A stretch of DNA of 64,000 bases from the NCBI RefSeq assembly GCF_001927245.1, contig NZ_MJUX01000008.1:1-64000 (forward strand), read 5' to 3'. This document shows, piece after piece, positions 1 through 7,903 of the stretch (positions are counted from its first letter, which is position 1; every line of letters starts with the position of its first letter). The position numbers and the translations under genes were made by a program. Source of the stretch: Acuticoccus yangtzensis (GTDB lineage: Bacteria > Pseudomonadota > Alphaproteobacteria > Rhizobiales > Amorphaceae). The notes beneath the pieces are model-generated. The model saw only the letters and a program-made list of their open reading frames with translations, ran no database searches and had not been told where the DNA came from.

Positions 1-395
1 TCCGGCCTCCCATCCGGTCTCATGGGGGCCTGCGTCCCTTCGATCCGTCCCCTCCCGCGGCCGGCGGTTGTCGCCGCCGGCCGCGGCCCCATCCTGACGG
101 CGGGGCCCGTCAACAGCAAAACACAAGCGGCCCTTGCGCTCCGCCGCGGCCTGGGGGCAGGGCACAGTCAGCGGCGGCCGGGTTCAGGGGACAGACACGC
201 CCTGTCCTTTGGTGAGCGCCCGAGCTTGCGGCGCCTCGTCCACGCGAAAACGGGCCGGATGGAGCACCACCCGGCCCGTCTCTCGCTTCGCCTCCGTCTC
301 TCGCTTCACCTCCGTCCCCGGCGAGGCCCCCGGCAGGACGACCGCGGCACGGTGCCGGCGGACGGCCGATGAAGCGGATCAGGTGGTGAAGCGGA
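1..395. other. Non-coding left edge of the window
   Basis: No convincing gene. The stretch holds a strong hairpin that fits a terminator for the minus-strand RTX gene (250-279), an 18 bp direct duplication (280-297 and 298-315, one mismatch) and a 17 bp duplication touching the RTX stop codon (367-400). Short reading frames here have no ribosome binding site or recognisable product. Confidence 0.6.
250..279 (-). terminator. Rho-independent terminator after the RTX gene
   Basis: Arms ACGGGCCGG (250-258) and CCGGCCCGT (271-279) pair perfectly over nine bases with a 12-base loop. Read on the minus strand the stem is followed by TTTT (complement of AAAA at 247-250), about 115 bases past the RTX stop codon. 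Seen directly; function inferred. Confidence 0.65.
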
Positions 396-408
396 TCAGG
401 CGATGAAG
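367..408. repeat. 17 bp tandem duplication over the RTX stop codon
   Basis: Two 17 bp units (367-383, 384-400) share the block GAAGCGGATCAGG, and a third partial unit (401-408) repeats the first eight bases. The RTX stop codon (396-398) lies inside the second unit, so the duplication involves the very end of the coding region. A longer 17 bp array sits over the stop codon of the gene ending at 31706. Confidence 0.6.
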
Positions 409-3008
409 AGCACGTCGTCCGCCCCGAAGTCGGTGGCGGTGGTGTTCAGCACCGTCAGGGTGTCGCCGCCGAAGAAGGTGAGCACCGTGTCGACGCCGAC
501 CTGGGTGAAGGCGGCATCCTGGAAGGCGGTGGCGTCGATCACGTCCTCGCCGAACTCGAAGTCGGTGATGATATCGTCGCCGCCGGTGAAGACGAAGACG
601 TCCTCGCCCGCGCCGCCGGTCATGATGTCGTCGCCTTCGCGGCTGTCGAGGATGTCGTTGCCGTCGCCGCCGTCCAGCACGTCGTCGCCCTGGCTGCCGA
701 CGATGGCGTCGTCCCCGGCCCCGCCGAAGGCCTGGAACAGAGTGCTCCCGGCCTGAAGGCCGCCGGCGTCGATGGTATCGTCGCCCTCCAGTCCGTTGAC
801 GACGAAGGTCTCGGTGGCTGTGGCGTCGACGGTGAAGTTGCCGAAGTTGACGCGCTCCAGGTTCACCTCGCCGCCGGCCCCGGTGATGACGAATTGATCG
901 CCCGCGGTCGTGGAGCCGTTGACGACGGCGGTGTCGTCGCCGGCGCCGCCGTCCATGACGTCGGACCCGTCACCGTTGTTCCAGACCATCGTGTCGTCGC
1001 CGTCACCGCCCTCCATGGTATCGTCGCCGCGGTCGCCGATCAGCGTGTCGTCGCCCGCCGAGCCGATGAGCAGGTCGTTGCCGTCGCCGCCGCGCTGCAC
1101 CACTTCGGCGAGGCCGGCACCGAGGCCGCTCGCGTCGATGGTGTCGTCGCCGCCGCCACCGTTCAGCTCCAGCCGCTCGGCGTCGCGGATGTCGAGCGAG
1201 AAGTTGCCGAAATTGGTGCGCTCGAACTGGATGGTGCCGAGGACGTCGCGCACCTCGAACACGTCGCCGGCATCGTCGGAGCCGTTGACCTCGACCGTGT
1301 CGAAGCCGTCGCCGCCTTCCATGCGGTCGGACCCGTCACCGTTGTTCCAGATCATCCGGTCGTCGCCGTCGCCGCCCTGCATGGTGTCGTCGCCGCGGTC
1401 GCCGACCAGGGTGTCGTCACCGGCCGAGCCGATCAGGAGGTCGTCCCCGTCGCCGCCGGACAGGATGATGTCGACGGTGTTGCCGGTGACGGCGCTGGCG
1501 TCGATCGTATCGTCACCGCCGAGGCCGTTCAGCTCCAGCCGCTCGGTCTCGCGGATGTCGATGGAGAATTGGCCGAAGTTGGTGCGCTCGAACAGGATGC
1601 CGCCGCCGTTGGTCGAGACCTCGAACAGGTCGCCCGCGTCGTCCGACCCGTTCACCTCGGCGGTGTCCTCGCCGGCGCCGCCGTTCATGGTGTCGGATCC
1701 GTCGCCGTTGTTCCAGATCATGCGGTCGTCACCGTCGCCGCCGCGCATCATGTCGTTGCCGCGGTCGCCGACGAGGGTGTCGTCGCCCTGGCTGCCCATC
1801 AGCTTGTCGTTGCCGTCGCCGCCGTTGAGGGTGAGCTTCGTGAGCCCGGCCGTCAGACCCGAGGCGTTGATCTTGTCGTTGCCGCCGAGGCCGTTCACCA
1901 CCAGCTCGTCGACGTAGAACATGTCGAGGTGGAACTGGCCGAGATTGGTGCGCGACAGGAGGACGTGGTCGCCATCGGCGGCGATGGTCACCATGTCGTT
2001 GCGGTCAGGATCGCCGTTGACGACGACCTGGTCGTAGCCGTGGCCGCCGTTGATCTTGTCCGAGCCGTCGCCGTTGTTCCAGATGATGAGGTCGTTGCCG
2101 TCGCCGGCGCGGATGTAGTCGTTGCCCTTGCCGCCTTCGATGCGGTCCGAGCCCTGGCTGCCGATCAGCTTGTCGTTGCCGTCGCCGCCGAACATCTGCA
2201 GGCGGATATCGCCCGCCTCCAGCGCCGAGGCGTCGATGATGTCGTTGCCGCCGAGACCGTCGACGATCAGCGTCTCGGTGTTGACGATGTCGATGGTGAA
2301 GGGCCCGGCATTGGTGCGCTCGAAGAAGACGCCGTTCGGGGCGGAGGAGACCTCGAACTTGTCGTTCTTGGCGTCGCCGCCTTCGACCACGGCGTTGTCG
2401 TCACCCTCGCCACCGTCCATGAGGTCGTTGCCGTCGCCGTCGTCCCATTCCATGACGTCGTTGCCGGCACCGCCTTCCATGGTGTCGTCGCCGAACTCGC
2501 CCGCCAGGGTGTCGTCGCCTTGCGAGCCGATGAGGCGATCGTCGCCGTCGCCGCCATCCATCGTCAGGGCGAAGCGCCCGGCGGCGACGTTGGAGGCGTC
2601 CAGCGTGTCGTTGCCGCCGAGGCCGTTGAAGGCGACCACTTCGACGTTGCGCATCGTCACGGTGTCGCGGCCGGCGTTGAGGAAGAGGCTGTTGCGGTTG
2701 GTGAAGAGTTCGGCGAATTGGTTGCCGGTGTCGGCGGTGTTCAGCTCCACCGTGTCGGTGCCGCCGCCGCCGTTGATGAGGTCGCTGCCGTCGCCGTCGT
2801 TCCAGATGGCGGTGTCGTTGCCGCCGCCGCCGTTGACGACGTCGTCGCCTCCCTCGCCGGCCATCGTGTCGTCGCCGTTGCCGCCCTGGATGGTGTCGTC
2901 GCCGTTGCGGGCGTTGACGATGTCGTCACCGCCGCGGGCCTTGATGATGTCGGCGGCGTTGGAGCCGGTGAGGTCGTCGTCCGCCTGGGTTCCGAAAATG
3001 CGTGCCAT
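396..3008 (-). CDS. RTX-type calcium-binding repeat protein (870 aa)
   Basis: Acidic protein built of glycine/aspartate nonapeptides of the GGxGxDxLx type, the RTX fold that binds calcium and is usually exported by type I secretion through an uncleaved C-terminal signal. It begins with repeats at once (about residue 8) and has no N-terminal signal peptide. The repeats come in six large units anchored by the motif WNNGDGSD or close variants; five consecutive anchors are exactly 366 bp apart, giving a 122-residue unit of RTX nonapeptides plus a less repetitive segment (ERTNFGxF, then NGLGGDDTIDAS). The tail is hydrophobic and ends DDVLFIA. AGGGAA precedes the ATG at suitable spacing. No ABC exporter, membrane-fusion protein or catalytic domain is nearby, so it could be a surface or adhesive protein rather than an enzyme or toxin. 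A terminator follows the stop. Confidence 0.9.
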   Translation of the reverse strand: MARIFGTQADDDLTGSNAADIIKARGGDDIVNARNGDDTIQGGNGDDTMAGEGGDDVVNGGGGNDTAIWNDGDGSDLINGGGGTDTVELNTADTGNQFAELFTNRNSLFLNAGRDTVTMRNVEVVAFNGLGGNDTLDASNVAAGRFALTMDGGDGDDRLIGSQGDDTLAGEFGDDTMEGGAGNDVMEWDDGDGNDLMDGGEGDDNAVVEGGDAKNDKFEVSSAPNGVFFERTNAGPFTIDIVNTETLIVDGLGGNDIIDASALEAGDIRLQMFGGDGNDKLIGSQGSDRIEGGKGNDYIRAGDGNDLIIWNNGDGSDKINGGHGYDQVVVNGDPDRNDMVTIAADGDHVLLSRTNLGQFHLDMFYVDELVVNGLGGNDKINASGLTAGLTKLTLNGGDGNDKLMGSQGDDTLVGDRGNDMMRGGDGDDRMIWNNGDGSDTMNGGAGEDTAEVNGSDDAGDLFEVSTNGGGILFERTNFGQFSIDIRETERLELNGLGGDDTIDASAVTGNTVDIILSGGDGDDLLIGSAGDDTLVGDRGDDTMQGGDGDDRMIWNNGDGSDRMEGGDGFDTVEVNGSDDAGDVFEVRDVLGTIQFERTNFGNFSLDIRDAERLELNGGGGDDTIDASGLGAGLAEVVQRGGDGNDLLIGSAGDDTLIGDRGDDTMEGGDGDDTMVWNNGDGSDVMDGGAGDDTAVVNGSTTAGDQFVITGAGGEVNLERVNFGNFTVDATATETFVVNGLEGDDTIDAGGLQAGSTLFQAFGGAGDDAIVGSQGDDVLDGGDGNDILDSREGDDIMTGGAGEDVFVFTGGDDIITDFEFGEDVIDATAFQDAAFTQVGVDTVLTFFGGDTLTVLNTTATDFGADDVLFIA
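961..2803 (-). repeat. Intragenic 366 bp tandem units of the RTX gene
   Basis: The codons for the WNNGDGSD anchor start (plus-strand coordinates) at 961, 1327, 1693, 2059, 2425 and 2782: spacings of 366, 366, 366, 366 and 357 bp. The four lower-coordinate (C-terminal) units are very alike at DNA level, the N-terminal ones more diverged, as expected if recent unit duplication happened toward the 3' half of the gene. Confidence 0.8.
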
Positions 3009-3135
3009 TGGTGTGTTCCCTGCTGTCCGGCGCCGCTCTGGCGCGTCGGTGGAGGGGAACTAAAGGTCGGCATGAGGGCACGCTGTGCTGGCCAGCACGG
3101 GCCCGGCCACATGCCGCCCGCCGCACGCATGGTTG

Positions 3136-3157
3136 AGGCACGGCCGGAGCCGTGCCT
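3136..3157 (-). terminator. Hairpin terminator between small-protein operon and RTX gene
   Basis: AGGCACGGC (3136-3144) pairs with GCCGTGCCT (3149-3157) around a four-base loop. It lies just past the stop codon of the 3188-3640 gene and upstream of the RTX start. No U-run, so it may stop transcription weakly or protect the upstream transcript. Confidence 0.45.
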
Positions 3158-3187
3158 TCTGGCATTGCCGAGAGCGGAGCCGCTGTT

Positions 3188-3640
3188 TCAGGCCGGCTGC
3201 TTGGCGACCCATTCCTCGTAGGCGTCGAGCCCAGCGGCGAGGTGATCGGGGAAGATCTCGATCTCGAACAATGTGGTGCTGGCGGGGCCGCTGGCGGCGG
3301 CCTTCGCCTCGCGCACCGCCGTTTCCAGCTCGGCGGGCTCATAGTCGCCGCGGCCGATATAGGTGAGCGCCAGGATTTCGGCCTGCTCGTCGACGTTGAG
3401 GGTGTCGATCATCGCCGCCGCCTCTTCGCGGGTGGCGTCCGGCAGGCGCTCGTCGGACAGCGCATCGCCGTCCGGCTCGGTGAAGCTGGTGGCGGCGTCG
3501 ATTTCGATCTCGCGCTCCGGCTCGTCAGCCTCGGCGTCGGGCACCTCGAAGAGGGCCGCGCGCGATTTCGCGACGATGAGGCGGATCATGTCGGCGTCGA
3601 CGTTGAGTTCACGGGCGCCGCTCGTTTCGCGCAGGCTCAT
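3188..3640 (-). CDS. DUF3775 family protein (150 aa)
   Basis: Small acidic cytoplasmic protein with the features of DUF3775: an N-terminal segment DADMIRLIVAKSRA, a central IDTLNVDEQAEILALTYIG helix and a C-terminal stretch IFPDHLAAGLDAYEEW. The function of the family is not known. The start was placed at MSLRETSG because its ATG overlaps the stop of the upstream gene in the four-base form ATGA (3637-3640), which indicates translational coupling; the longer open frame upstream is arginine-rich and looks like out-of-frame sequence. It forms a two-gene operon with the 96-residue protein at 3637-3927. Confidence 0.75.
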   Translation of the reverse strand: MSLRETSGARELNVDADMIRLIVAKSRAALFEVPDAEADEPEREIEIDAATSFTEPDGDALSDERLPDATREEAAAMIDTLNVDEQAEILALTYIGRGDYEPAELETAVREAKAAASGPASTTLFEIEIFPDHLAAGLDAYEEWVAKQPA

Positions 3641-3927
3641 TTTTCCGCCTCCGGTTGGGCGGCGCCGGGATGCACCCCCCCGCCTTTGTTCAGCTCGGCC
3701 TCGGCGCGAGCATCCTTGTCTTGCATTCTGGCACTTTCCACCGGGTCGGCGTCCGGCTCCAGCTTCACATCGGGCACGGCCTGGCGCTGGTTCTGGACGC
3801 GCTCCTGGTCTTCGCCCTGCAGGCTGTTCTTGCCCATGACATCGGACGCGAAGTCGGTTTGGCCCAGCGTCGTGGCGTCTTCGCTGGCGGGCCGGTCTCC
3901 GGTGAGGGTCCTGTCGGCCTTGTCCAT
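3637..3927 (-). CDS. Small hydrophilic protein of unknown function (96 aa)
   Basis: I do not recognise this protein. It is highly charged and polar, rich in Asp, Glu, Gln and Lys, with no membrane segment and no cysteine, and looks largely disordered, in the manner of small stress-associated proteins. A clear AAGGAG lies seven bases before the ATG. Its stop overlaps the start of the DUF3775 gene (ATGA), so the two are co-translated. Good ribosome binding site plus coupling make it a real gene; the function is open. Confidence 0.65.
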   Translation of the reverse strand: MDKADRTLTGDRPASEDATTLGQTDFASDVMGKNSLQGEDQERVQNQRQAVPDVKLEPDADPVESARMQDKDARAEAELNKGGGVHPGAAQPEAEK

Positions 3928-4113
3928 GGTTCAACTCCTTTGTCTTTCAGGGGGTGAACCGCGCCAAGCCTTGAAAGTTTCGCGTAGCAGAATTGCGGAG
4001 GCGGGGATTGTGACAATTGGAGCGATACGGTTCTGCCAGCGTTCATCTGGCGAGGCCCAAATGGAACGACCGAAACAGCGGGCCGCTTTGTGTCAGTAGG
4101 AGAGTTCGAGACG

Positions 4114-4293
4114 ATGGCCAGCCTGACCCCCACCACCGCATCCGCGCCCCGTTCCGCGGCCCAGCCTTCTTCTGTGGCGCAGCCGCCGCGTTCGCCCTGG
4201 GCCTTCGGCGGGCCGTCGTCCCACCAGCACCCGCAGCCCTCGGTCTCCTCGTCGGCCACGCTCGGCGATCTCGACAAGCTCGCCCGCCTCTGA
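4114..4293 (+). CDS. Small hypothetical protein (59 aa)
   Basis: Unrecognised Ala/Ser/Pro-rich peptide ending in SATLGDLDKLARL, with no transmembrane segment. The ATG at 4114 is preferred over an in-frame GTG at 4090 because AGGAGA (4098-4103) lies ten bases before it. It is divergent from the 3637-3927 gene with about 190 bp of shared upstream DNA, and a GC-rich hairpin (4313-4333) follows the stop. The ribosome binding site and trailing hairpin support expression; the low-complexity composition keeps confidence moderate. Confidence 0.45.
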   Translation: MASLTPTTASAPRSAAQPSSVAQPPRSPWAFGGPSSHQHPQPSVSSSATLGDLDKLARL

Positions 4294-4312
4294 GGGTTTC
4301 CGCGGCACCGTC

Positions 4313-4333
4313 GGGCGCCCCGGTGCGGCGCCC
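4313..4333 (+). terminator. GC-rich hairpin after the 59 aa ORF
   Basis: GGGCGCC (4313-4319) pairs with GGCGCCC (4327-4333), loop of seven bases, extendable by outer GTC/GAC pairs. It has no downstream T-run, so it is a weak terminator or a stability hairpin. Confidence 0.4.
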
Positions 4334-4570
4334 GTCCGACGCCGCCCCGCCGGACTGAGCCCATTATTTCCCTCACGGAGGGGGGTCGATGGGGCTTCCT
4401 CGCCTCGCCGCACTCCGAGCGCCCTACCCCGCGAAGGTGACGTAGGCCCGGCAGCGGCTCCGGTCCTCGCTCCCACGCTCAACGGCGGGCCGCTTCATTC
4501 CCAATGACCGACGTTTGAGATGCGGACAGCGTCCGTCGCACCTCGGGAGGATGGCCGAGAGCGATCGGGC

Positions 4571-4599
4571 TTGACGGACGCGCTCCCACCCCGTAACTG
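4571..4599 (+). promoter_or_regulatory. Candidate sigma-70 promoter upstream of ffh
   Basis: TTGACG (4571-4576) and TAACTG (4594-4599) are separated by 17 bases, about 150 bp before the ffh start. The -35 box is good, the -10 box weak. Transcripts from here would pass through the hairpin at 4644-4662 before reaching ffh. Confidence 0.35.
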
Positions 4600-4643
4600 A
4601 ACCGGACGCGGTCTGTGGCCGCGCCACCGCCCGACAGCGCGTT

Positions 4644-4662
4644 GCGCCCTCGGGCGCGTTTT
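4644..4662 (+). terminator. Terminator-like hairpin between promoter and ffh
   Basis: GCGCC (4644-4648) pairs with GGCGC (4653-4657) around CTCG and is followed by GTTTT. It lies downstream of the promoter-like pair and about 85 bases upstream of the ffh ATG. It could end a short RNA starting near 4606 or act as an attenuator of the ffh operon. Confidence 0.35.
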
Positions 4663-4745
4663 GCGTTGCTTGATGGGCTGGACGGGTGCAACCCTCCATC
4701 CTTCATCGCGGGATCATCCTGCGAACACGTCACCGGGAGCCGCCC

Positions 4746-6341
4746 ATGTTCGACAGCCTTTCCGATCGCCTTTCCGGCATCTTCGACAAGCTGACCGGCC
4801 GTGGCGCGCTGTCCGAAGCCGACGTCGACGCGGCGATGCGCGAAATTCGCCGCGCTCTTCTGGAGGCCGACGTCGCGCTGCCCGTGGTGCGCCAGTTCGT
4901 CGACGAGGTGCGCCAGGAAGCCGTCGGCGCCACGGTGGTGAAATCCGTCACGCCAGGCCAGATGGTCGTCAAGATCGTCCACGACGCGCTGATCCGCATG
5001 CTGGGCGAAACCGCCGAGCCGATCTCGCTCGCCGCCGCGGCCCCCGTCCCGATCATGATGGTCGGCCTTCAGGGCTCGGGTAAGACCACCACGTCGGCCA
5101 AGATCGGCCTGCGGCTGCAGAAGCGCGAGAAGAAGCGCGTCTTGATGGCCTCGCTCGACACGCAGCGCCCCGCCGCGCAGGAGCAGCTCCGCGTCCTCGG
5201 CGAAGAAAACGGCATCGAGACGCTGAAGATCGTGCCGGGCCAGAACCCGCGCCAGATCGCCGAACGCGCCATGACTGCCGCCCGCCTCGGCGGTTACGAC
5301 ATCGTCATCCTCGACACCGCCGGCCGCCTCTCCATCGACGAAGCCTTGATGACCGAGATCGCGGACATCAAGCGCGCCACCAACCCGCACGAAATCCTGC
5401 TGGTCGCCGACTCGCTGACCGGCCAGGACGCGGTCGCCACCGCGAAAGCATTCGACGAGCGGATGGACGTCACCGGCATCGTGCTGACCCGCGTCGACGG
5501 TGACGGGCGCGGCGGCGCGGCGCTCTCGATGCGCGCCACCACCGGCAAGCCGATCAAGCTCATCGGCACCGGCGAAAAGGCCGACGCGCTGGACGAGTTC
5601 CACCCGCGCCGCATCGCCGACCGCATTCTCGGCATGGGCGACATCGTCTCCCTGGTCGAGAAGGCGGCCGAGCATGTCGACGCGGAAAAAGCCGCGGCCA
5701 TGGCCAAGAAGATGGCCAAGGGCGGCTTCGACCTCAACGACCTGAAAGACCAGCTCGGCCAGATGGAGAAGATGGGCGGGCTCGGCGGGCTGATGGGCAT
5801 GATGCCCGGCATCGGCAAGATGAAGAAGGAAATGGCCGCCGCCGGCCTCGACGACCGGATCATCAAGCGCCAGGTCGCCATCATCAACTCGATGACCAAG
5901 GACGAGCGCAAGAAGCCCGACCTCCTGAAGGCGAGCCGCAAGAAGCGCATCGCGTCCGGCTCCGGCACCGATGTCGCCGACGTCAACAAGCTTCTGAAGA
6001 TGCACCGCCAGATGGCGGACATGATGAAGATGATGGGCAAGAAGAAGGGCGGCATGATGGGCGGCCTCGGCCAGATGCTCGGCATGGGCGGGGGCGGAAT
6101 CCCCGACATGCCGGAAGGGCTGAAGGGCATGAACCCCGCCGACCTCGAAAAGCTCGCCAAGCAGATGCCGGGCGGAATGCCGGGCGGAATGCCGGGCGCC
6201 GGTGGTGGCCTGCCGGGCCTCGGCGGTCCGGGCGGTGGTCTGCCCGGCCTCGGCGGCCCCGGCATGCCCGGCCTTCCGGGGCTTCCCGGCCTCGGCGGCG
6301 GTCACGGCCAGGGCAAACGGCAAAAGGGCAAACGCAAGTGA
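4746..6341 (+). CDS. ffh: Signal recognition particle GTPase Ffh (SRP54)
   Basis: Ffh binds 4.5S RNA and signal sequences of nascent membrane proteins and delivers ribosomes to FtsY. The 531-residue protein has the N domain (1-95), the GTPase domain with P-loop GLQGSGKT (107-114), DTAGR (190-194) and TRVDGDGRGG (248-257), and a methionine-rich M domain (about 300-480) with the SRP-RNA-binding GSGTDVADVNKLL region. The C-terminus is an unusually long Gly/Met/Pro tail of repeated GGMPGG and GLGGPG blocks ending in a basic KRQKGKRK. The start at MFDSLSDRLSG matches the family and has GGGAG upstream. First gene of the ffh-rpsP-rimM-trmD operon; its stop overlaps the next gene (GTGA). I did not find the SRP RNA gene in the window. 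Confidence 0.97.
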   Translation: MFDSLSDRLSGIFDKLTGRGALSEADVDAAMREIRRALLEADVALPVVRQFVDEVRQEAVGATVVKSVTPGQMVVKIVHDALIRMLGETAEPISLAAAAPVPIMMVGLQGSGKTTTSAKIGLRLQKREKKRVLMASLDTQRPAAQEQLRVLGEENGIETLKIVPGQNPRQIAERAMTAARLGGYDIVILDTAGRLSIDEALMTEIADIKRATNPHEILLVADSLTGQDAVATAKAFDERMDVTGIVLTRVDGDGRGGAALSMRATTGKPIKLIGTGEKADALDEFHPRRIADRILGMGDIVSLVEKAAEHVDAEKAAAMAKKMAKGGFDLNDLKDQLGQMEKMGGLGGLMGMMPGIGKMKKEMAAAGLDDRIIKRQVAIINSMTKDERKKPDLLKASRKKRIASGSGTDVADVNKLLKMHRQMADMMKMMGKKKGGMMGGLGQMLGMGGGGIPDMPEGLKGMNPADLEKLAKQMPGGMPGGMPGAGGGLPGLGGPGGGLPGLGGPGMPGLPGLPGLGGGHGQGKRQKGKRK

Positions 6342-7489
6342 CGGCGCACGCCCCGTTCCTCTCGGCCATGCCGGCCGGGCGCGGCGCCGTGGAAGCCGCG
6401 CTCGACGGGATCCAGATGCCGCGCGAAATCCGCACGGAACGGCTGATCCTGAGCCCGTTCGAGATGCACCACCTGAACGGGTTCGCCGAGTTCTGGGCCG
6501 ATCCGGACACCACCCGCTTCATCGGCGGCCCCACGGACCGCGCCGGCGCGCTGCTGCGTATGGCCCGCTTCTCCGGCCTGTGGCGCCTCTACGGCTTCGG
6601 CACCTACGCGCTCAGCGACGAGCACGGCCGCCTTCACGGCTATGCCGGCCTCTGGTTCCCGCACGATTGGGCCGAGCCGGAGATCGCCTACGGCCTGCTT
6701 CCGGCGGCCCGCGGCAAGGGGATCGCCCAGGAGGCGGTGCGCGCCATCCGCTCCATCGCCGAGGCGGTGGGCGTGCCCTCTCTCGTCTCCACCATCGCGC
6801 CCGACAACCACGGATCGCGCCGGGTGGCGGGCAGCGTCGGCGCGACGATCTCCCACCGCCACATGATCGACCTGCACGAGGTCGACATCTGGCGCTATCC
6901 GATGAACCCGGCCGAGCCGGAGCGTGAGCCGTTGATGCTCGACTCGCGGGTGATGCCGCTCACCATCACCACCGAGCGCCTGCGTCTGCGCCAATGGCAT
7001 CCGGCGGACTTCCCGCGTTATGCGGGCATGCTCGCCACCACGCGCCTCGCCGGGGTGAAGCGCCCGGCCGCCGCACTGTTCGAGGCGAGCCGCAGCTTCA
7101 TGGGCCTTGCCGGAACGTGGCACCTGCGCGGCTACGGCCTTTATGCCGTGGAGCATGACGGGCGCTTCATCGGCTCGGTCGGGCTCGGCCATCCGGGCGA
7201 CTGGCCGGGGCCGGAGATCGCCTACAGCCTGACCACCGACGCGCGGGGCCAGGGCTTCGCCACGGAGGCCGTCGCCGCCGTCCGCGCCGTCGCCGCCGAA
7301 CAGGGGCTGAACCGGCTGGTCAGCTTCATCGACCCGGCCAACGCCCGCTCGCGCGCTCTGGCGCGGCGCGTCGGCGCCACGGCCGACGGCACCATTTCGC
7401 TCGCCGGAACTCAGTTGGAGATCTGGCGGCACCAACCCGAGGGCGCCGCGGATCATGCGCGCATCCTCGAACTCGAACCCGCGCTTTGA
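6338..7489 (+). CDS. Tandem GNAT acetyltransferase (two RimJ-like domains)
   Basis: Protein of 383 residues carrying two complete GNAT N-acetyltransferase domains. Each opens with the RimJ/RimL-type phrase TERL (residues about 27-200, IRTERLILSPF; about 205-370, ITTERLRLRQW), and each has the acetyl-CoA loop: EIAYGLLPAARGKGIAQEAV in the first and EIAYSLTTDARGQGFATEAV in the second. The GTG start overlaps the ffh stop, so it is translationally coupled within the operon. The substrate is unknown; ribosomal proteins would fit RimJ similarity and context, but small molecules are equally possible. Single-domain GNAT proteins are the usual form, so this is a duplication-fusion. Confidence 0.85.
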   Translation: MTAHAPFLSAMPAGRGAVEAALDGIQMPREIRTERLILSPFEMHHLNGFAEFWADPDTTRFIGGPTDRAGALLRMARFSGLWRLYGFGTYALSDEHGRLHGYAGLWFPHDWAEPEIAYGLLPAARGKGIAQEAVRAIRSIAEAVGVPSLVSTIAPDNHGSRRVAGSVGATISHRHMIDLHEVDIWRYPMNPAEPEREPLMLDSRVMPLTITTERLRLRQWHPADFPRYAGMLATTRLAGVKRPAAALFEASRSFMGLAGTWHLRGYGLYAVEHDGRFIGSVGLGHPGDWPGPEIAYSLTTDARGQGFATEAVAAVRAVAAEQGLNRLVSFIDPANARSRALARRVGATADGTISLAGTQLEIWRHQPEGAADHARILELEPAL

Positions 7490-7521
7490 CGCAACGTTTG
7501 AATCAACCTCAGGAGACTTGA

Positions 7522-7887
7522 ATGCCCACGAAGATCCGGCTCGCCCGCGGCGGCTCCAAGAAGCGTCCCTACTACCGCATCGTCATCGCCGACGTGCGCG
7601 CCCCGCGTGACGGCCGCTTCATCGAGAAGGTCGGCACCTACAACCCGATGCTCGCCAAGGACAACCCGGAGCGCGTGACGCTCGTCCAGGAGCGCATCGA
7701 GCACTGGCTGAAGCAGGGCGCCCAGCCGACCGACCGCGTGCTGCGCTTCCTCGACCAGGCCGGCATCGCCACCCGTCCGTCGCGCAACAACCCGAACAAG
7801 GGCGAGCCCGGCAAGAAGGCCAAGGAGCGCGCCGAGGAGCGTGCCGCCAAGGCCGCCGAGGCTGCCGAAGCCCCCGCCGAGGCCTGA
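7522..7887 (+). CDS. rpsP: 30S ribosomal protein S16
   Basis: Primary rRNA-binding protein of the small subunit. The N-terminus [19 protein letters not shown] is the family signature, followed by [13 protein letters not shown] and the helix where [14 protein letters not shown] is seen. At 121 residues it has the alphaproteobacterial length, with a basic then Ala/Glu-rich C-terminal extension after about residue 85. A strong AGGAGA precedes the ATG. Lies between the acetyltransferase and rimM in the conserved order rpsP-rimM-trmD. Confidence 0.97.
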   Translation: MPTKIRLARGGSKKRPYYRIVIADVRAPRDGRFIEKVGTYNPMLAKDNPERVTLVQERIEHWLKQGAQPTDRVLRFLDQAGIATRPSRNNPNKGEPGKKAKERAEERAAKAAEAAEAPAEA

Positions 7888-7903
7888 GCCGCGGACGGTC
7901 GTC

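Larger units (their letters stand above)
4294..4745. other. Non-coding gap upstream of ffh
   Basis: 452 bases without a convincing gene. They contain the hairpin at 4313-4333, a promoter-like pair at 4571-4599 and a terminator-like hairpin at 4644-4662, followed by the ffh ribosome binding site. The largest minus-strand open frames extend into ffh and are antisense artefacts of its composition. Confidence 0.55.

Noticed and set aside
894-3221. Open frame of 775 codons opposite the RTX gene
   Set aside because: Antisense to regular GC-rich repeats, which keep all frames open; composition is Val/Ala monotony with no ribosome binding site or known domain.
4050-4100. EcfG stress promoter (GGAAC-N16/17-CGTT) ahead of the 59 aa ORF
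   Set aside because: GGAAC is present at 4063, but the expected CGTT is CGCT at the right distance, so the match is too weak.
4479-6323. 614-codon frame antisense to ffh, and similar long frames opposite ggt (16260-18521), purA region (34519-37956) and SulP (23700-25727)
   Set aside because: High-GC shadow frames; His/Arg/Gly-rich composition, and the real genes on the other strand are certain.
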